Shown one piece after another: positions 28,638-36,880 of a stretch of DNA of 64,000 bases. The position numbers and the translations under genes are program-made. Source of the stretch: Arthrobacter sp. NEB 688 (lineage in GTDB: Bacteria > Actinomycetota > Actinomycetes > Actinomycetales > Dermatophilaceae). The notes beneath the pieces are model-generated. The model was given only the letters and a program-made list of their open reading frames with translations, did not search any database and had not been told where the DNA came from. The stretch is from positions 2,294,001 to 2,358,000 of the forward strand of contig NZ_CP053707.1 of assembly GCF_013201035.1 (NCBI RefSeq), read 5' to 3'. Positions within the stretch are counted from its first letter, which is position 1. Each line of letters opens with the position of its first letter.

Positions 28638-30182
28638 ATGGAGGGGCACCTTTTCGCGGTTCTGGGCGACCTGACTCGACTGGACACTGACGCCGTCGTC
28701 ATCCCGTGCGACTTCGAAGGGAACGTCAGCCACTACTGGAAACCGTTGCTGCCGGAGAAGCGCTTCGACCCGGGGCCGTACGGCCACCGTCTGCGGGACG
28801 GCCTCACGGCGCCGCCCGGCGAGGTCACGATCGCCGCTGGGGACCGGCGTCTGTCCTTGGCGGTGACGGCTGCCCGCGAGCCGTTGCCTCCCTGCGAGGT
28901 CGTGGACCGAGCCGTGCAGGCGGTGCTCGCCGCCGCGCGCGACCTCGCCTCCCATCGGGGGCGCCATCTTCCGCTCGTCTCGTTGCCGTTGGTCGGCACG
29001 GGGTTGGGCGGTCACTCGACGGAGCGCCGGAGGGTGGTCGAGCTGTTGGTGCCTGCGCTCATCGACCTCACACGCCGCGAGGGCGTGGACGTGGCACTCG
29101 TGCTCAATGATCGCCGTGACTACGCCGCGGTGCAGGCGGAGCGCGGCCGTTCGTCGACCGCGGCCACGGATCCGTGGAGCGGGCTGTCCACCGATGGGCA
29201 GCGGCAGGCGGACGATCTTGGGCGCCTCGCCGCACGCGGTGCGTTGTCACTGTTCGTCGGATCTGGGGTCAGCGTTCCCCTGGGATTGCCGAACTGGCGA
29301 GAACTCATGGTCTTGATGGGCCAGCGTGCAGGCGTGACGTACGAAGTGCCGGAGGATGCCAACCTTCTCGATGAAGCGGCAGGCCTTCGGTGGTTGTTGC
29401 GATCCGACTACGCACCTTTCATGCGCAAGACCTTCGAGCGGAAGCACCACGCGCTGGGGCACGCGCTCCTCGCCGCGCTCGGGGTGCAGCGCATGGTCAC
29501 GACCAACTACGATCCGTGTCTCGAGCTCGCACTCGACGGCGTCCATCGCGCCGACTACGCCGTCATGACGCGGAACCTGGCGACCGGTGAGCGGCCTTGG
29601 CTGCTCAAGATCCACGGTGATGTGAAGGACCCCGAGTCGATGGTTCTCACGCGCGCCGACTACGAGCGCCTGGCCGACGAAGGCCGTGCCCTGCACGGTG
29701 TCGTCGAGAGCCTCATGCTGACCAGCCACGTGATGTTCGTCGGCTACAGCCTCGTCGACCACGACTTCGCCGACGTCGCCCATGGAGTCAAGCTGGTTCG
29801 CGACCGCGCCGAGACATTGGGTGCCCGCCCGCCCTCAGGGACCGCGCTCGCGCTGCACCCGGGTGCTGTCGACGAGGACCGATGGCTGGGTGAGGTGGAC
29901 GTCGTCGCGATGGGGGAGGCGGACGAGCTCCCGGCTGCGCCCCGGACTCTTGAGATCTTCCTCGACCGTGTCGCCTGGGCCTGCCTCGACCAAGGGGAGC
30001 TCGCTGCGGAGTTCCTCCTGGACGACCGCTACGCAGCCGGCGCCGACCCGGCCGATGTGGCCCTTCGCCAGGCTCTCGAGGTGGTCGCAGCGAACCCCGA
30101 GGTGCGGGGATCGGTGGGGTGGAGAAAAGTCGAGGGTCTGCTGACCGCGCTGGGACATGTCCCTGGTCCGCCGGCTCCATGA
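28638..30182 (+). CDS. Macro domain-SIR2 fusion protein, 514 aa
   Basis: ATG 28638 is chosen because a macro domain starts there (LDTDAVVIPCD) and ends near residue 165, with the ADP-ribose-binding-loop-like VSLPLVGTGLGG. A SIR2-like NAD-binding domain follows (residues about 195-400): LSLFVGSGVSVPLGLPNW, MVTTNYDPCLELA, LLKIHGDVKDPESMVL with the conserved histidine, and FVGYSLVDHDFADV. The last 100 residues are helical. SIR2 domains in Thoeris, DSR and related systems deplete NAD on infection; macro domains bind or remove ADP-ribose. Fusing both suggests production and processing of an NAD-derived signal, or self-limited NADase activity. The frame is intact. Confidence 0.85.
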   Translation: MEGHLFAVLGDLTRLDTDAVVIPCDFEGNVSHYWKPLLPEKRFDPGPYGHRLRDGLTAPPGEVTIAAGDRRLSLAVTAAREPLPPCEVVDRAVQAVLAAARDLASHRGRHLPLVSLPLVGTGLGGHSTERRRVVELLVPALIDLTRREGVDVALVLNDRRDYAAVQAERGRSSTAATDPWSGLSTDGQRQADDLGRLAARGALSLFVGSGVSVPLGLPNWRELMVLMGQRAGVTYEVPEDANLLDEAAGLRWLLRSDYAPFMRKTFERKHHALGHALLAALGVQRMVTTNYDPCLELALDGVHRADYAVMTRNLATGERPWLLKIHGDVKDPESMVLTRADYERLADEGRALHGVVESLMLTSHVMFVGYSLVDHDFADVAHGVKLVRDRAETLGARPPSGTALALHPGAVDEDRWLGEVDVVAMGEADELPAAPRTLEIFLDRVAWACLDQGELAAEFLLDDRYAAGADPADVALRQALEVVAANPEVRGSVGWRKVEGLLTALGHVPGPPAP

Positions 30183-30258
30183 GTGGGTCGGCATGTCGCG
30201 AGGAGCATTGCCCACGAACCTGTCTCGAGTGTTGTGGGTGGCCGATAACCTCCGGCCC

Positions 30259-30687
30259 ATGAGTGACGAGCTGGTCTACGGGGCCTCCAGGTACGGGTAC
30301 ACGACGATCGCGCCGCGCGTTGCCCTCGAGAGGGTGGCGGCGCAGGTCCATGCCGCCCTGGCGGCCGCCACCTACGGTGAGGCACGGGCCGTCGATGCCC
30401 CGATCGACAACGACGAGATCGCCGACGACGCGGCCTACGACGTTCGCGAGCTGGGGCAGGTCGCGGACGGTGACTGGCCACCGAACGCCGGGATGGTCGC
30501 GCTGGAGACCCTGCCCTCCGAGCTCGTCGCGCTCATGCACCTGGAGCACAGCATGGTCGGCCAGGAGTGGGCCGAGCTCCGCGACGAGGACGTCGCCCGC
30601 GTCGTCGAGGAAGCACGCTCGATGGGGTACGTCGTTCGGCGGGATGACGAGCTGATCTGCTCCTTCGACTCGCTGCTGGAACTGTGA
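30259..30687 (+). CDS. Hypothetical protein, 142 aa
   Basis: The frame is open from 30157, overlapping the macro-SIR2 end, but ATG 30259 (MSDELVYGASRYGYTTI) is the likely start since the preceding residues look non-coding. No strong ribosome site is visible. It is acidic and helical in its second half (ARVVEEARSMGYVVRRDDE). No family recognised. It precedes the zinc-ribbon/NERD operon by ten bases and may be its first gene. Confidence 0.6.
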   Translation: MSDELVYGASRYGYTTIAPRVALERVAAQVHAALAAATYGEARAVDAPIDNDEIADDAAYDVRELGQVADGDWPPNAGMVALETLPSELVALMHLEHSMVGQEWAELRDEDVARVVEEARSMGYVVRRDDELICSFDSLLEL

Positions 30688-30697
30688 GTCCTCCCCG

Positions 30698-30922
30698 ATG
30701 AACAGCGACGAGGAGAGGTCACCGTGCCCGAGCTGCGGTGGTGACGCGGTGCTGGACATCGCCTACGGGGACCCGGTGCGAGCGCCTGGTCCCGGAGTCG
30801 TGCTCGGTGGATGCGTGGTGGGAGGCGACATGAAGAAGTGGCAGTGCGCCCGGTGCGGTCACCGGTGGGGCGACGTCGACCGGGTGACCGTCGACCTCGA
30901 CGAGACCAGGCGGCTCTCGTGA
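30698..30922 (+). CDS. Small zinc-ribbon protein, 74 aa
   Basis: Two CxxC knuckles are visible (CPSCGGDAV and WQCARCGHRW) about 40 residues apart, the layout of a zinc ribbon. The stop overlaps the GTG start of the helicase gene in a GTGA junction at 30919-30922, so the two are coupled. It may be a nucleic-acid-binding adaptor for that helicase. Confidence 0.7.
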   Translation: MNSDEERSPCPSCGGDAVLDIAYGDPVRAPGPGVVLGGCVVGGDMKKWQCARCGHRWGDVDRVTVDLDETRRLS

Positions 30923-32619
30923 CGGCCCGACTGCGACCGGTGCAGCCGGTCTTCGCCACGGCCTCGGAGAAGGAGGCCTGGGACAAGCTCGTCCAGCAGG
31001 CTCCTGACGAGTGGACCATCCTGGCCAACGTCCGGCTCACCGACGAGAAGAAGGACTGGGAGTTCGACCTCGTCGTCCTCATGCCGGACGTCGGGGTGAT
31101 CGTGGGCGAGGTCAAGGGGGGCAACGTGACCATCGCCGACGGCGAGTGGCGGACCTCGACCTCCCGAGAGGGCACGCGGGTCATCCATCCGGTCGACCAG
31201 GCGCGCGACGGCAAGCACGCCCTGTGGGCATACGTCCGTAGCGACCCGCGGTGGAAGGGGTCCAGCCGGACGCGGGTCCGGTTCGGGCACACGGTGATCA
31301 CGCCCAGGACGAACATCCACGAAGACTTCGCGACGCCGGACTGCCCCCGCTGGATGATCCACGGCAAGAACGACCTCGGGGACCTGGCCGGGAGACTGTG
31401 GGACATCGCGGCCAAGCAGGAGTCCGGGTTCCGCGCGCCGAGCGCGGACGACTGTGACCTCATCGCCGAGATCCTCCTCGGCCGCAACCTGCCCCAACGC
31501 ACGCTGCTGGCGGAGGCCGACGAGCGGGAGAGCCGTGCCGACCGGCTCACCCTCGAGCAGTCGGCCATCCTCGGGGCGACCCGGCTCATCCCGCGGCTCG
31601 AGGTGCGCGGGGGAGCGGGCAGCGGCAAGACGGTGCTCGCGACGACCCAGGCCAAAGAGCTGACCCGCGGTGGCAACGGTCGGCCGGCGCAGCGCGTGGC
31701 GCTGCTGTGCTACTCGATCGGGCTCGCGAGCTGGTTTCGACGGCTCATGGAGACGGTCGACCGCAAGCACCGCCCGGCCTTCTGCGGCACCTTCGAGGAC
31801 CTGGCGCGGTATGTGGGCGTCGAGGAGTTCGGCGGTCGCGACGAGCCGGACTTCTGGGAGGAGCGGCTGCCGCAGCAGATGCTCGAACTCGCGTCGTCGT
31901 TGCCCGACGGCAAGAAGTTCGACGCGGTGGTCGTCGACGAGGCGCAGGACTTCGCCGACCTGTGGTGGGCGCCGATCATGCGCAGTCTCCGGGACGAGGA
32001 GACGGGCGGTCTGTACGTCTACAGCGACGAGAACCAGCGGGTCTTCCAGCGGTTCGGGGCGCCGCCGGTCCCGCTCGTGCCGATCGTCCTCGACCACAAC
32101 CTGCGCAACACGCGGCAGATCGCCGAGACCTTCGGCCCACTGGCGCCCATGCGCATGCGGTCTCGAGGTGGAGACGGACCCGAGGTGACGTTCATCCCCA
32201 GCGGGCTGGACGACGCTCTCGACGTGGCGGACGACGCCGTCGAGGCGCTGCTGGAGGACTGGCGGCCGGAGGACGTCGCCCTGCTGACCACTGGAGCGCG
32301 CCACGACGAGCAGGTCGCGCGGCAGGAGATGCTCGGGCAGGCGGGCTACTGGGACACGTTCTGGGACACGGACCAGGTGTTCTACGGGCACGTCCTCGGG
32401 TTCAAGGGTCTCGAGCGGCGATGTGTCGTGCTGTGCGCGAACGAGACCTCGGTCAAGGACCGCTCGCGTGAGCGGCTCTACGTCGGGCTGTCACGGGCGA
32501 CGGACAAGCTCGTCGTCGTCGGACCGCCGGACCTCATCCGCGACATCGGCGGGCCGGAGGTTGCCAAGCGGCTGGGACTGGGGGTTGCCGTGACCACGAC
32601 GAACAGGGGGACACCATGA
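30919..32619 (+). CDS. NERD-domain SF1 (UvrD-like) helicase, 566 aa
   Basis: The start is GTG 30919; a longer frame upstream is only the zinc-ribbon gene in another frame. Residues 15-130 are a NERD nuclease-related domain (EFDLVVLMPDVGVIVGEVKG, i.e. D ... E-x-K). The helicase follows: Walker A RGGAGSGKTVLATT (about 231), Walker B AVVVDEAQDF (about 336), DHNLRNTRQIAETFGP, GHVLGFKGLERRCVVL and ERLYVGLSRATDKLVVVG. The sequence between lobes is short, as in the NERD/UvrD group. The stop overlaps the next start by four bases. Likely a DNA-processing enzyme of a small three- or four-gene defence unit. Confidence 0.88.
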   Translation: MTARLRPVQPVFATASEKEAWDKLVQQAPDEWTILANVRLTDEKKDWEFDLVVLMPDVGVIVGEVKGGNVTIADGEWRTSTSREGTRVIHPVDQARDGKHALWAYVRSDPRWKGSSRTRVRFGHTVITPRTNIHEDFATPDCPRWMIHGKNDLGDLAGRLWDIAAKQESGFRAPSADDCDLIAEILLGRNLPQRTLLAEADERESRADRLTLEQSAILGATRLIPRLEVRGGAGSGKTVLATTQAKELTRGGNGRPAQRVALLCYSIGLASWFRRLMETVDRKHRPAFCGTFEDLARYVGVEEFGGRDEPDFWEERLPQQMLELASSLPDGKKFDAVVVDEAQDFADLWWAPIMRSLRDEETGGLYVYSDENQRVFQRFGAPPVPLVPIVLDHNLRNTRQIAETFGPLAPMRMRSRGGDGPEVTFIPSGLDDALDVADDAVEALLEDWRPEDVALLTTGARHDEQVARQEMLGQAGYWDTFWDTDQVFYGHVLGFKGLERRCVVLCANETSVKDRSRERLYVGLSRATDKLVVVGPPDLIRDIGGPEVAKRLGLGVAVTTTNRGTP

Positions 32620-33341
32620 CGACGACCGACGACCGCTTCCGCGCGGTGCCCGACGGCTGGAAGGCCGCGACGGACGACCAGCTCAGCAGAGGGCTCGACA
32701 CCGCCCTCGCCGTCTTGCACGGCTCACGGGTCGTGGACGACGTGGCGCTGCACTACGACAGGTCCTCGAACTACGCCGGGGCGACGTTCCTCGACCTCGA
32801 CCCGGTCGACCCGTACGCCATCACGAGCGGCGACCTGCTGTCACTGACCCTGCTCGGGGTGCAGGCCGAGCCGCAGGCCGTGCGTCGCCTGCTCGAGCTG
32901 ACGACGACCAACCGCGAGATCCGCGTGCTGCTCACGGAGGAGCACCTGCCGCTGGACGCCGACCTCGTGGTCGCCGACGACGACACGCTCCTCGCGATGG
33001 CGTCCCTCCACGAGAGCCTCAAGCGGGCGCTGTCCCTGGACGCGACCCAGACGAAGAACCCGTGGGTGACGGCCTCGAAGCTGAGCGCACGCAAGCGCCC
33101 TGACCTCTTCCCGGTGCGGGACTCGGTGGTGTGCGAGGTGCTCGGTCTCAGCGGCCCGAGACAGAACTACCAGGTGGACTGGCAGGTCTACCGCCACATC
33201 ATCCAGAACGACGGGGTCCGCAAGCGCCTGGACGACATCATCGACGAGGTGCAACAGCGGGCGGACGTCAACGTCGGCCACGTCAACCGCCGGCTGCGGC
33301 ACCTCGACGTCGCGTTGTGGATGCACGGGCGACGCTCCTGA
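32616..33341 (+). CDS. DUF6308-like protein, 241 aa
   Basis: ATG 32616 overlaps the helicase stop (ATGA). The protein shows the pattern of the actinobacterial DUF6308 family: HYDRSSNYAGATFLDLDPVD, YAITSGDLLSLTLLGVQ, WVTASKLSARKRPDLFPVRD, and a C-terminal helical part ending LRHLDVALWMHG. Biochemical role unknown. The strict overlap with the NERD helicase implies a shared task. No convincing terminator follows in the 48 bases to the convergent operon. Confidence 0.65.
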   Translation: MTTTDDRFRAVPDGWKAATDDQLSRGLDTALAVLHGSRVVDDVALHYDRSSNYAGATFLDLDPVDPYAITSGDLLSLTLLGVQAEPQAVRRLLELTTTNREIRVLLTEEHLPLDADLVVADDDTLLAMASLHESLKRALSLDATQTKNPWVTASKLSARKRPDLFPVRDSVVCEVLGLSGPRQNYQVDWQVYRHIIQNDGVRKRLDDIIDEVQQRADVNVGHVNRRLRHLDVALWMHGRRS

Positions 33342-33389
33342 CGAAGAAGTAGGGCCTCACTCGCGTCGAGCGAGCGCCCCCGACCCCGA

Positions 33390-33773
33390 TCACTCGTCGT
33401 CACCATCGGCGGCCCACAGCTCCCACGCTTCGCCGGGATCGCCGTCGGCCTGCTCGAGGTACACCGCTGCCAGGTCTCCCAGGTCGTGCAGAGCGGCTGC
33501 GCCGATGAACGCTGCCGCGTCGTCGAGGTCACCCGTCACCACGTCGGGCTCGAGGCCGAGCTCCACGGCGTCGCGGATCATCTCCTCGTTCGTCGCGCCT
33601 CTTCGGTGCCATGCCTCGGCCAGGCGGACGTCATCTCGGTGGGTCACGAGCATCTCCTCGTCGTGCCGGGTGTGGGCGGGCTGCGGTCCGGGCGGATGGT
33701 GCTCGAAGAGGCTCGATGCGGTGTGCACCATCGAGACCGTGGGCAGGTGCTGGCCCCTGTCGTACCCGTTCAC
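33390..33773 (-). CDS. Hypothetical protein, 127 aa
   Basis: The start is GTG 33773, in a GTGA overlap with the preceding stop. The C-terminal 87 residues (from MLVTHRDDVRLAEAWHRRG) are acidic and helical with alternating Asp/Glu (DVVTGDLDDAAAFIGAAALH). The N-terminal 40 residues are less regular, so an internal start at the second methionine remains possible. Last gene of the cREC operon. No family recognised. Confidence 0.6.
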   Translation of the reverse strand: MNGYDRGQHLPTVSMVHTASSLFEHHPPGPQPAHTRHDEEMLVTHRDDVRLAEAWHRRGATNEEMIRDAVELGLEPDVVTGDLDDAAAFIGAAALHDLGDLAAVYLEQADGDPGEAWELWAADGDDE

Positions 33774-34198
33774 CACTGCCACCCCCTGCGGTCCATCTCG
33801 GCCTTGACGTGCGACAGTGACTCGCGGAGCCACTCGGCCGGCCCCACCCGCTTCTCGGTGTGGAGGTCCCACGACAGCTGTCCGTGAAGGTCGCGGAGGT
33901 CCTGGTCCGACAGCCGCCCGACCGCTGTGCCCACGTTCTCGCCGGCCAAGGAGACCGCTCCATCGGGACGTCCACGATGCGGGTCGGAAGGACCGCTCCA
34001 CGCCTCGACAGCCATCGCCAGCTCATGCGCACGGAGCACCGCAGCGCCCGCGTACGGACGCGCCATGGTCGGGTCGTCCTGCTCGACCTCACGGCGGAGC
34101 CATCCGACCGTTCGCTCTAGGTCGTCCACGAGGGTGAGCAGACCCTCGCGCGAGGGGAACTCGTCCTGGGAGGTCAGGCCATCCACCGGTGCCTCCAC
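33770..34198 (-). CDS. Hypothetical protein, 142 aa (start GTG 34198 or 34186)
   Basis: Both GTG codons overlap the end of the cREC gene (25 or 13 bases). Two helical parts are seen: REGLLTLVDDLERTVGWLRR and GTAVGRLSDQDLRDLHGQLS. It is soluble, without a recognised motif. The four-base overlap with the next gene shows it belongs to the same translation unit. Confidence 0.6.
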   Translation of the reverse strand: MEAPVDGLTSQDEFPSREGLLTLVDDLERTVGWLRREVEQDDPTMARPYAGAAVLRAHELAMAVEAWSGPSDPHRGRPDGAVSLAGENVGTAVGRLSDQDLRDLHGQLSWDLHTEKRVGPAEWLRESLSHVKAEMDRRGWQW

Positions 34199-34533
34199 AT
34201 GCCGGCGACGAACGAGCGCCGCGACGGGTAGCCCGCGGCCACCAGCTCGGCGTTGACACGGTGCCCGGCGCGGACGTTCGCGCTGTGCACGTAGATCCGG
34301 CCGACGGGCAGGGGCGCGCCGGCTGAAGCCCGCGCCACGAGATGGTCGACGAGCGGCTGGACGGTGTCGTCACCGACAAGGTCGTGGTCGAGCCAGAGCT
34401 CGTCGACGAACCGGCCGTCAAGGGTCCGGAGCAGGGCCAGGGCCTCGGTCGAGGTCTGCGCGACGAGCGCCTCGCGGCCGTCGCGGAAGACGCGCACGTC
34501 GTCGACGAGGACGCGCAGCACAGAGGCGCTCAT
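34174..34533 (-). CDS. Cyclic-phosphate processing receiver (cREC) domain protein, 119 aa
   Basis: ATG 34533 overlaps the upstream stop (ATGA). The sequence fits the cREC family: LRVLVDDVRVFRDGRE (Asp pair of the receiver fold), FVDELWLDHDLVGDDTVQPL (LDHDLG-like motif) and GRIYVHSANVRAGHRVNAEL (HSAN, the phosphate-binding histidine). cREC proteins are predicted hydrolases of cyclic phosphates of nucleotides or RNA. Its neighbours are three small unknown proteins in one overlapping operon. Confidence 0.8.
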   Translation of the reverse strand: MSASVLRVLVDDVRVFRDGREALVAQTSTEALALLRTLDGRFVDELWLDHDLVGDDTVQPLVDHLVARASAGAPLPVGRIYVHSANVRAGHRVNAELVAAGYPSRRSFVAGMWRHRWMA

Positions 34534-34778
34534 CGCGCGCGCCCGGTCTCGGGGATCCAGGAGTCCTGGTCGAGCCCTCGGCGGACCAGCGAACGCCGCG
34601 CCTCCGACAGCTCCTTCGAGATCCACCAGCGGCCGTAGGCATCGGGGTGGCGAGCCATCCGGTGGTCGAGGTGTCGCAGGTGCTCGATGAGCTCCGGGAC
34701 GGGCAGGGCGTCGAACGCTTCGGTCGTCCAGCCGGTCGGCAGGTCGGCGGCGCGGTAGGGGTTGTCGGATTCGGGCAC
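34530..34778 (-). CDS. Hypothetical protein, 82 aa
   Basis: First gene of the leftward four-gene operon; its stop overlaps the cREC start by four bases. It contains a helical segment with basic and aromatic residues (YGRWWISKELSEARRSLVRR). There are 179 bases between its start and the end of the protease gene, which should hold the promoter; a ribosome site (GAGGAGCC) precedes ATG 34778. No family recognised. Confidence 0.6.
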   Translation of the reverse strand: MPESDNPYRAADLPTGWTTEAFDALPVPELIEHLRHLDHRMARHPDAYGRWWISKELSEARRSLVRRGLDQDSWIPETGRAR

Positions 34779-34957
34779 GGTGGCTCCTCGGGGTCACACG
34801 GACCCCTCGGCCAGACCGTGGAGATCCGCTGTTGTCATCGGATGACCAGCTCTTCACCTGGGGCACCCCCGCGGAAGGGGTTGCCGGACAGCAAGCCAGG
34901 GCTCGTCGCTGCCTCTCGTGAGCTGTGACCAGCATAGCGACGAGGTACGACACCCAC

Positions 34958-35974
34958 TCAGAGGCCAGGCACGCACTCGCCGTTGCCGAGCACCGAGAGC
35001 GCGTAGCGGTCCCCGACACCGAAGCTCGTCTGTCCGGAGCTCTCGGCGTTCATCAGCTCTCGGGAGCTCGGGACGTGAGCCGCACCGAGGACATGAGCGA
35101 GCTCGTGCATCACGACGGCCTGGACGCCGCGTGCACCCCCGGCGGTCGACAGGTCCGGGGCGAGAGCGTCGGTGTCGAGCCACACATTGCCGCTGACGTA
35201 GGTGAGGCGACCATGCGTGTCCCGCACCGGTAGCCCCCCGCCGAGACCCGCCGTGTTGCCCTCGAGCTCCGGCTCCTCACGAGCATCGCTCCACGCGATG
35301 AGGACCGGCGCCCAGCGCTCGCCGTAGCGCTGCGGCTGGTAGAGCGCCCGGTCCTTGGAGGGCGCCTCGTCGGTGGACCCGTCGTCGACGAAGCGCAGTC
35401 CCGTGGCCCGGGACACCTCGGAGACGGCGGCGTCGATGACCTCGCGTCCCCCTGGGCCCACCCCGGCCCGGTCGCGCACGACGTAGTGGATGGGGCGGCA
35501 GGGGTCGAAGGTGACGGGTGCAGCACTGTCGTCCTGCGTCGCGAGGAAGGCGAAGCGGTCGGAGCGCGGGATGTCGGTCAGGGCGACGGCCGGAAGCTGC
35601 CGGCTGCTGGAGCCAGAGCTGGGTGGGTGCGGCTCACCGGCCGCGACTCGCGCCGACGACAGGCTGCTGCTCCACTCGCCGGCGTGCGGAGCGGCGAACC
35701 ATCCGCCGGCCAGGACGACCACGGCGAGGAGCGCGCTGCCGCGCTTGTGGCGCCGCCACCACGGGTCCGTGCCGAGCGCTCGCGACGGACCGGGCTGCCA
35801 GGCGCGCGGGTCGTGACGTGACGACCGCCCGTCCGGCCAGAGCACCTGCTCGGGGTCAGGGTTGCGCAGGTCGAGGCGGTCCAGCTCCTCGAGCCTGCGC
35901 AACATCTCGCGCTGTCGACGACCTGGTCCACCTGAGAGCGCGTCCATCCGCGCGCGAAGTCCCCCGTTCGGCAT
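34958..35974 (-). CDS. Membrane-anchored matrixin-like zinc metalloprotease, 338 aa
   Basis: The start is ATG 35974. A cytoplasmic N-terminus of about 80 residues precedes one membrane helix (SALLAVVVLAGGWFAAP), then a linker and an extracellular protease domain. The zinc motif is VMHELAHVLGAAHV (HExxHxxGxxH), followed by a Met-turn-like RELMNAESSG. The blocks VTFDPCRPIHYVV and RWAPVLIAWSD are shared with the second protease at 40570-41493, showing they are paralogues. Two cysteines (DPCRP, NGEC) may form a disulfide. Substrate unknown; the protease domain would face outward. Confidence 0.82.
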   Translation of the reverse strand: MPNGGLRARMDALSGGPGRRQREMLRRLEELDRLDLRNPDPEQVLWPDGRSSRHDPRAWQPGPSRALGTDPWWRRHKRGSALLAVVVLAGGWFAAPHAGEWSSSLSSARVAAGEPHPPSSGSSSRQLPAVALTDIPRSDRFAFLATQDDSAAPVTFDPCRPIHYVVRDRAGVGPGGREVIDAAVSEVSRATGLRFVDDGSTDEAPSKDRALYQPQRYGERWAPVLIAWSDAREEPELEGNTAGLGGGLPVRDTHGRLTYVSGNVWLDTDALAPDLSTAGGARGVQAVVMHELAHVLGAAHVPSSRELMNAESSGQTSFGVGDRYALSVLGNGECVPGL

Positions 35975-36112
35975 CCGGACAACCTAGGAGCGCGTGGATG
36001 GGCGCTCGCCTCGGTCGGAGCGAGACCGGCCGAACGGCTGAATCTGTCCTGCGCCCTGGACCCTGTCGGACCTGCCCTCTAGCGTTCCGTCGCGACGTCA
36101 CAGTGATGGGGG

Positions 36113-36880
36113 ATGACGGTGGGAACCTTTCCGTTCGGCGCGCCGGTGCGCGACCTGGCCATGGGCACGCCTCTGCGAGAGGTGTCGACGATCGTCGTCG
36201 GCGCCTATCCGTCGGCTGTCCACGTCGAGTGGACCCCGCCCCAGGGCATGGGCCGGCGGGTGGCTGCGCTGCCCGTCGACAACGAGCCGTATCCCTTCTG
36301 GGACGGCTCGGGCATGGACCACTTCGTCGAGCGCTGGCGGGGCGAGTGGTTCCGACCCGAGTGGGGGACGGTGCGGCCGTCGCGCCTCAACGGGTCGTCG
36401 GGGCGAGTGCTCCACGCTCGATGGCTCGCGCGGCTGCGTGTCGAGCCGGACGACTACTTCGTCACCGACTGTCTGCCGACCTCGATGAAGAGCACCGGCG
36501 TTGCCACGGCCGTCGAGAAGGTCTCCGCGCCGCTGGCTGGGAGGCACAGGCTGCCACCGGTCGTCATGCAGGAACATCCCTCGGAGAACGCGATCGTCAC
36601 CGCTGCAGTCGACCACCACGAGCGACTCCGCCGGCAGGTCGAGGCATCCGGCGCATCGATCGTCGTGACCCTGGGCAACGCCGCCGCCCGCGTGGTGGCC
36701 GCCTTGAGTGGGCAGCCCGACGGGGCGCTCGACGACGCCACCTACGAGAAGCCCCGGTCGGCCATAATCGGTGCCCGCACCTTGACGTGGCACGCCCTGG
36801 TCCACCCGGCAGTCCGTGCGCCGTGGGTCGAGCGCCACGACCAGTGGGTTGTCGGGCAGCGGCAGGGGGCCACGGCATGA
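36113..36880 (+). CDS. Hypothetical protein, possible uracil-DNA-glycosylase fold, 255 aa
   Basis: ATG 36113 follows a purine-rich GATGGGGGATG stretch. STIVVGAYPSAVHVEWTPP resembles the active-site loop of UDG-like proteins in position, YFVTDCLPTSMKSTGV could match a later loop, and ASIVVTLGNAAARVVAAL resembles the nucleotide-contact strand. No catalytic residue can be named with confidence, so the fold call is tentative. It overlaps the DUF2510 gene by four bases. Expression is likely from the 140-base intergenic region shared with the divergent protease. Confidence 0.5.
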   Translation: MTVGTFPFGAPVRDLAMGTPLREVSTIVVGAYPSAVHVEWTPPQGMGRRVAALPVDNEPYPFWDGSGMDHFVERWRGEWFRPEWGTVRPSRLNGSSGRVLHARWLARLRVEPDDYFVTDCLPTSMKSTGVATAVEKVSAPLAGRHRLPPVVMQEHPSENAIVTAAVDHHERLRRQVEASGASIVVTLGNAAARVVAALSGQPDGALDDATYEKPRSAIIGARTLTWHALVHPAVRAPWVERHDQWVVGQRQGATA

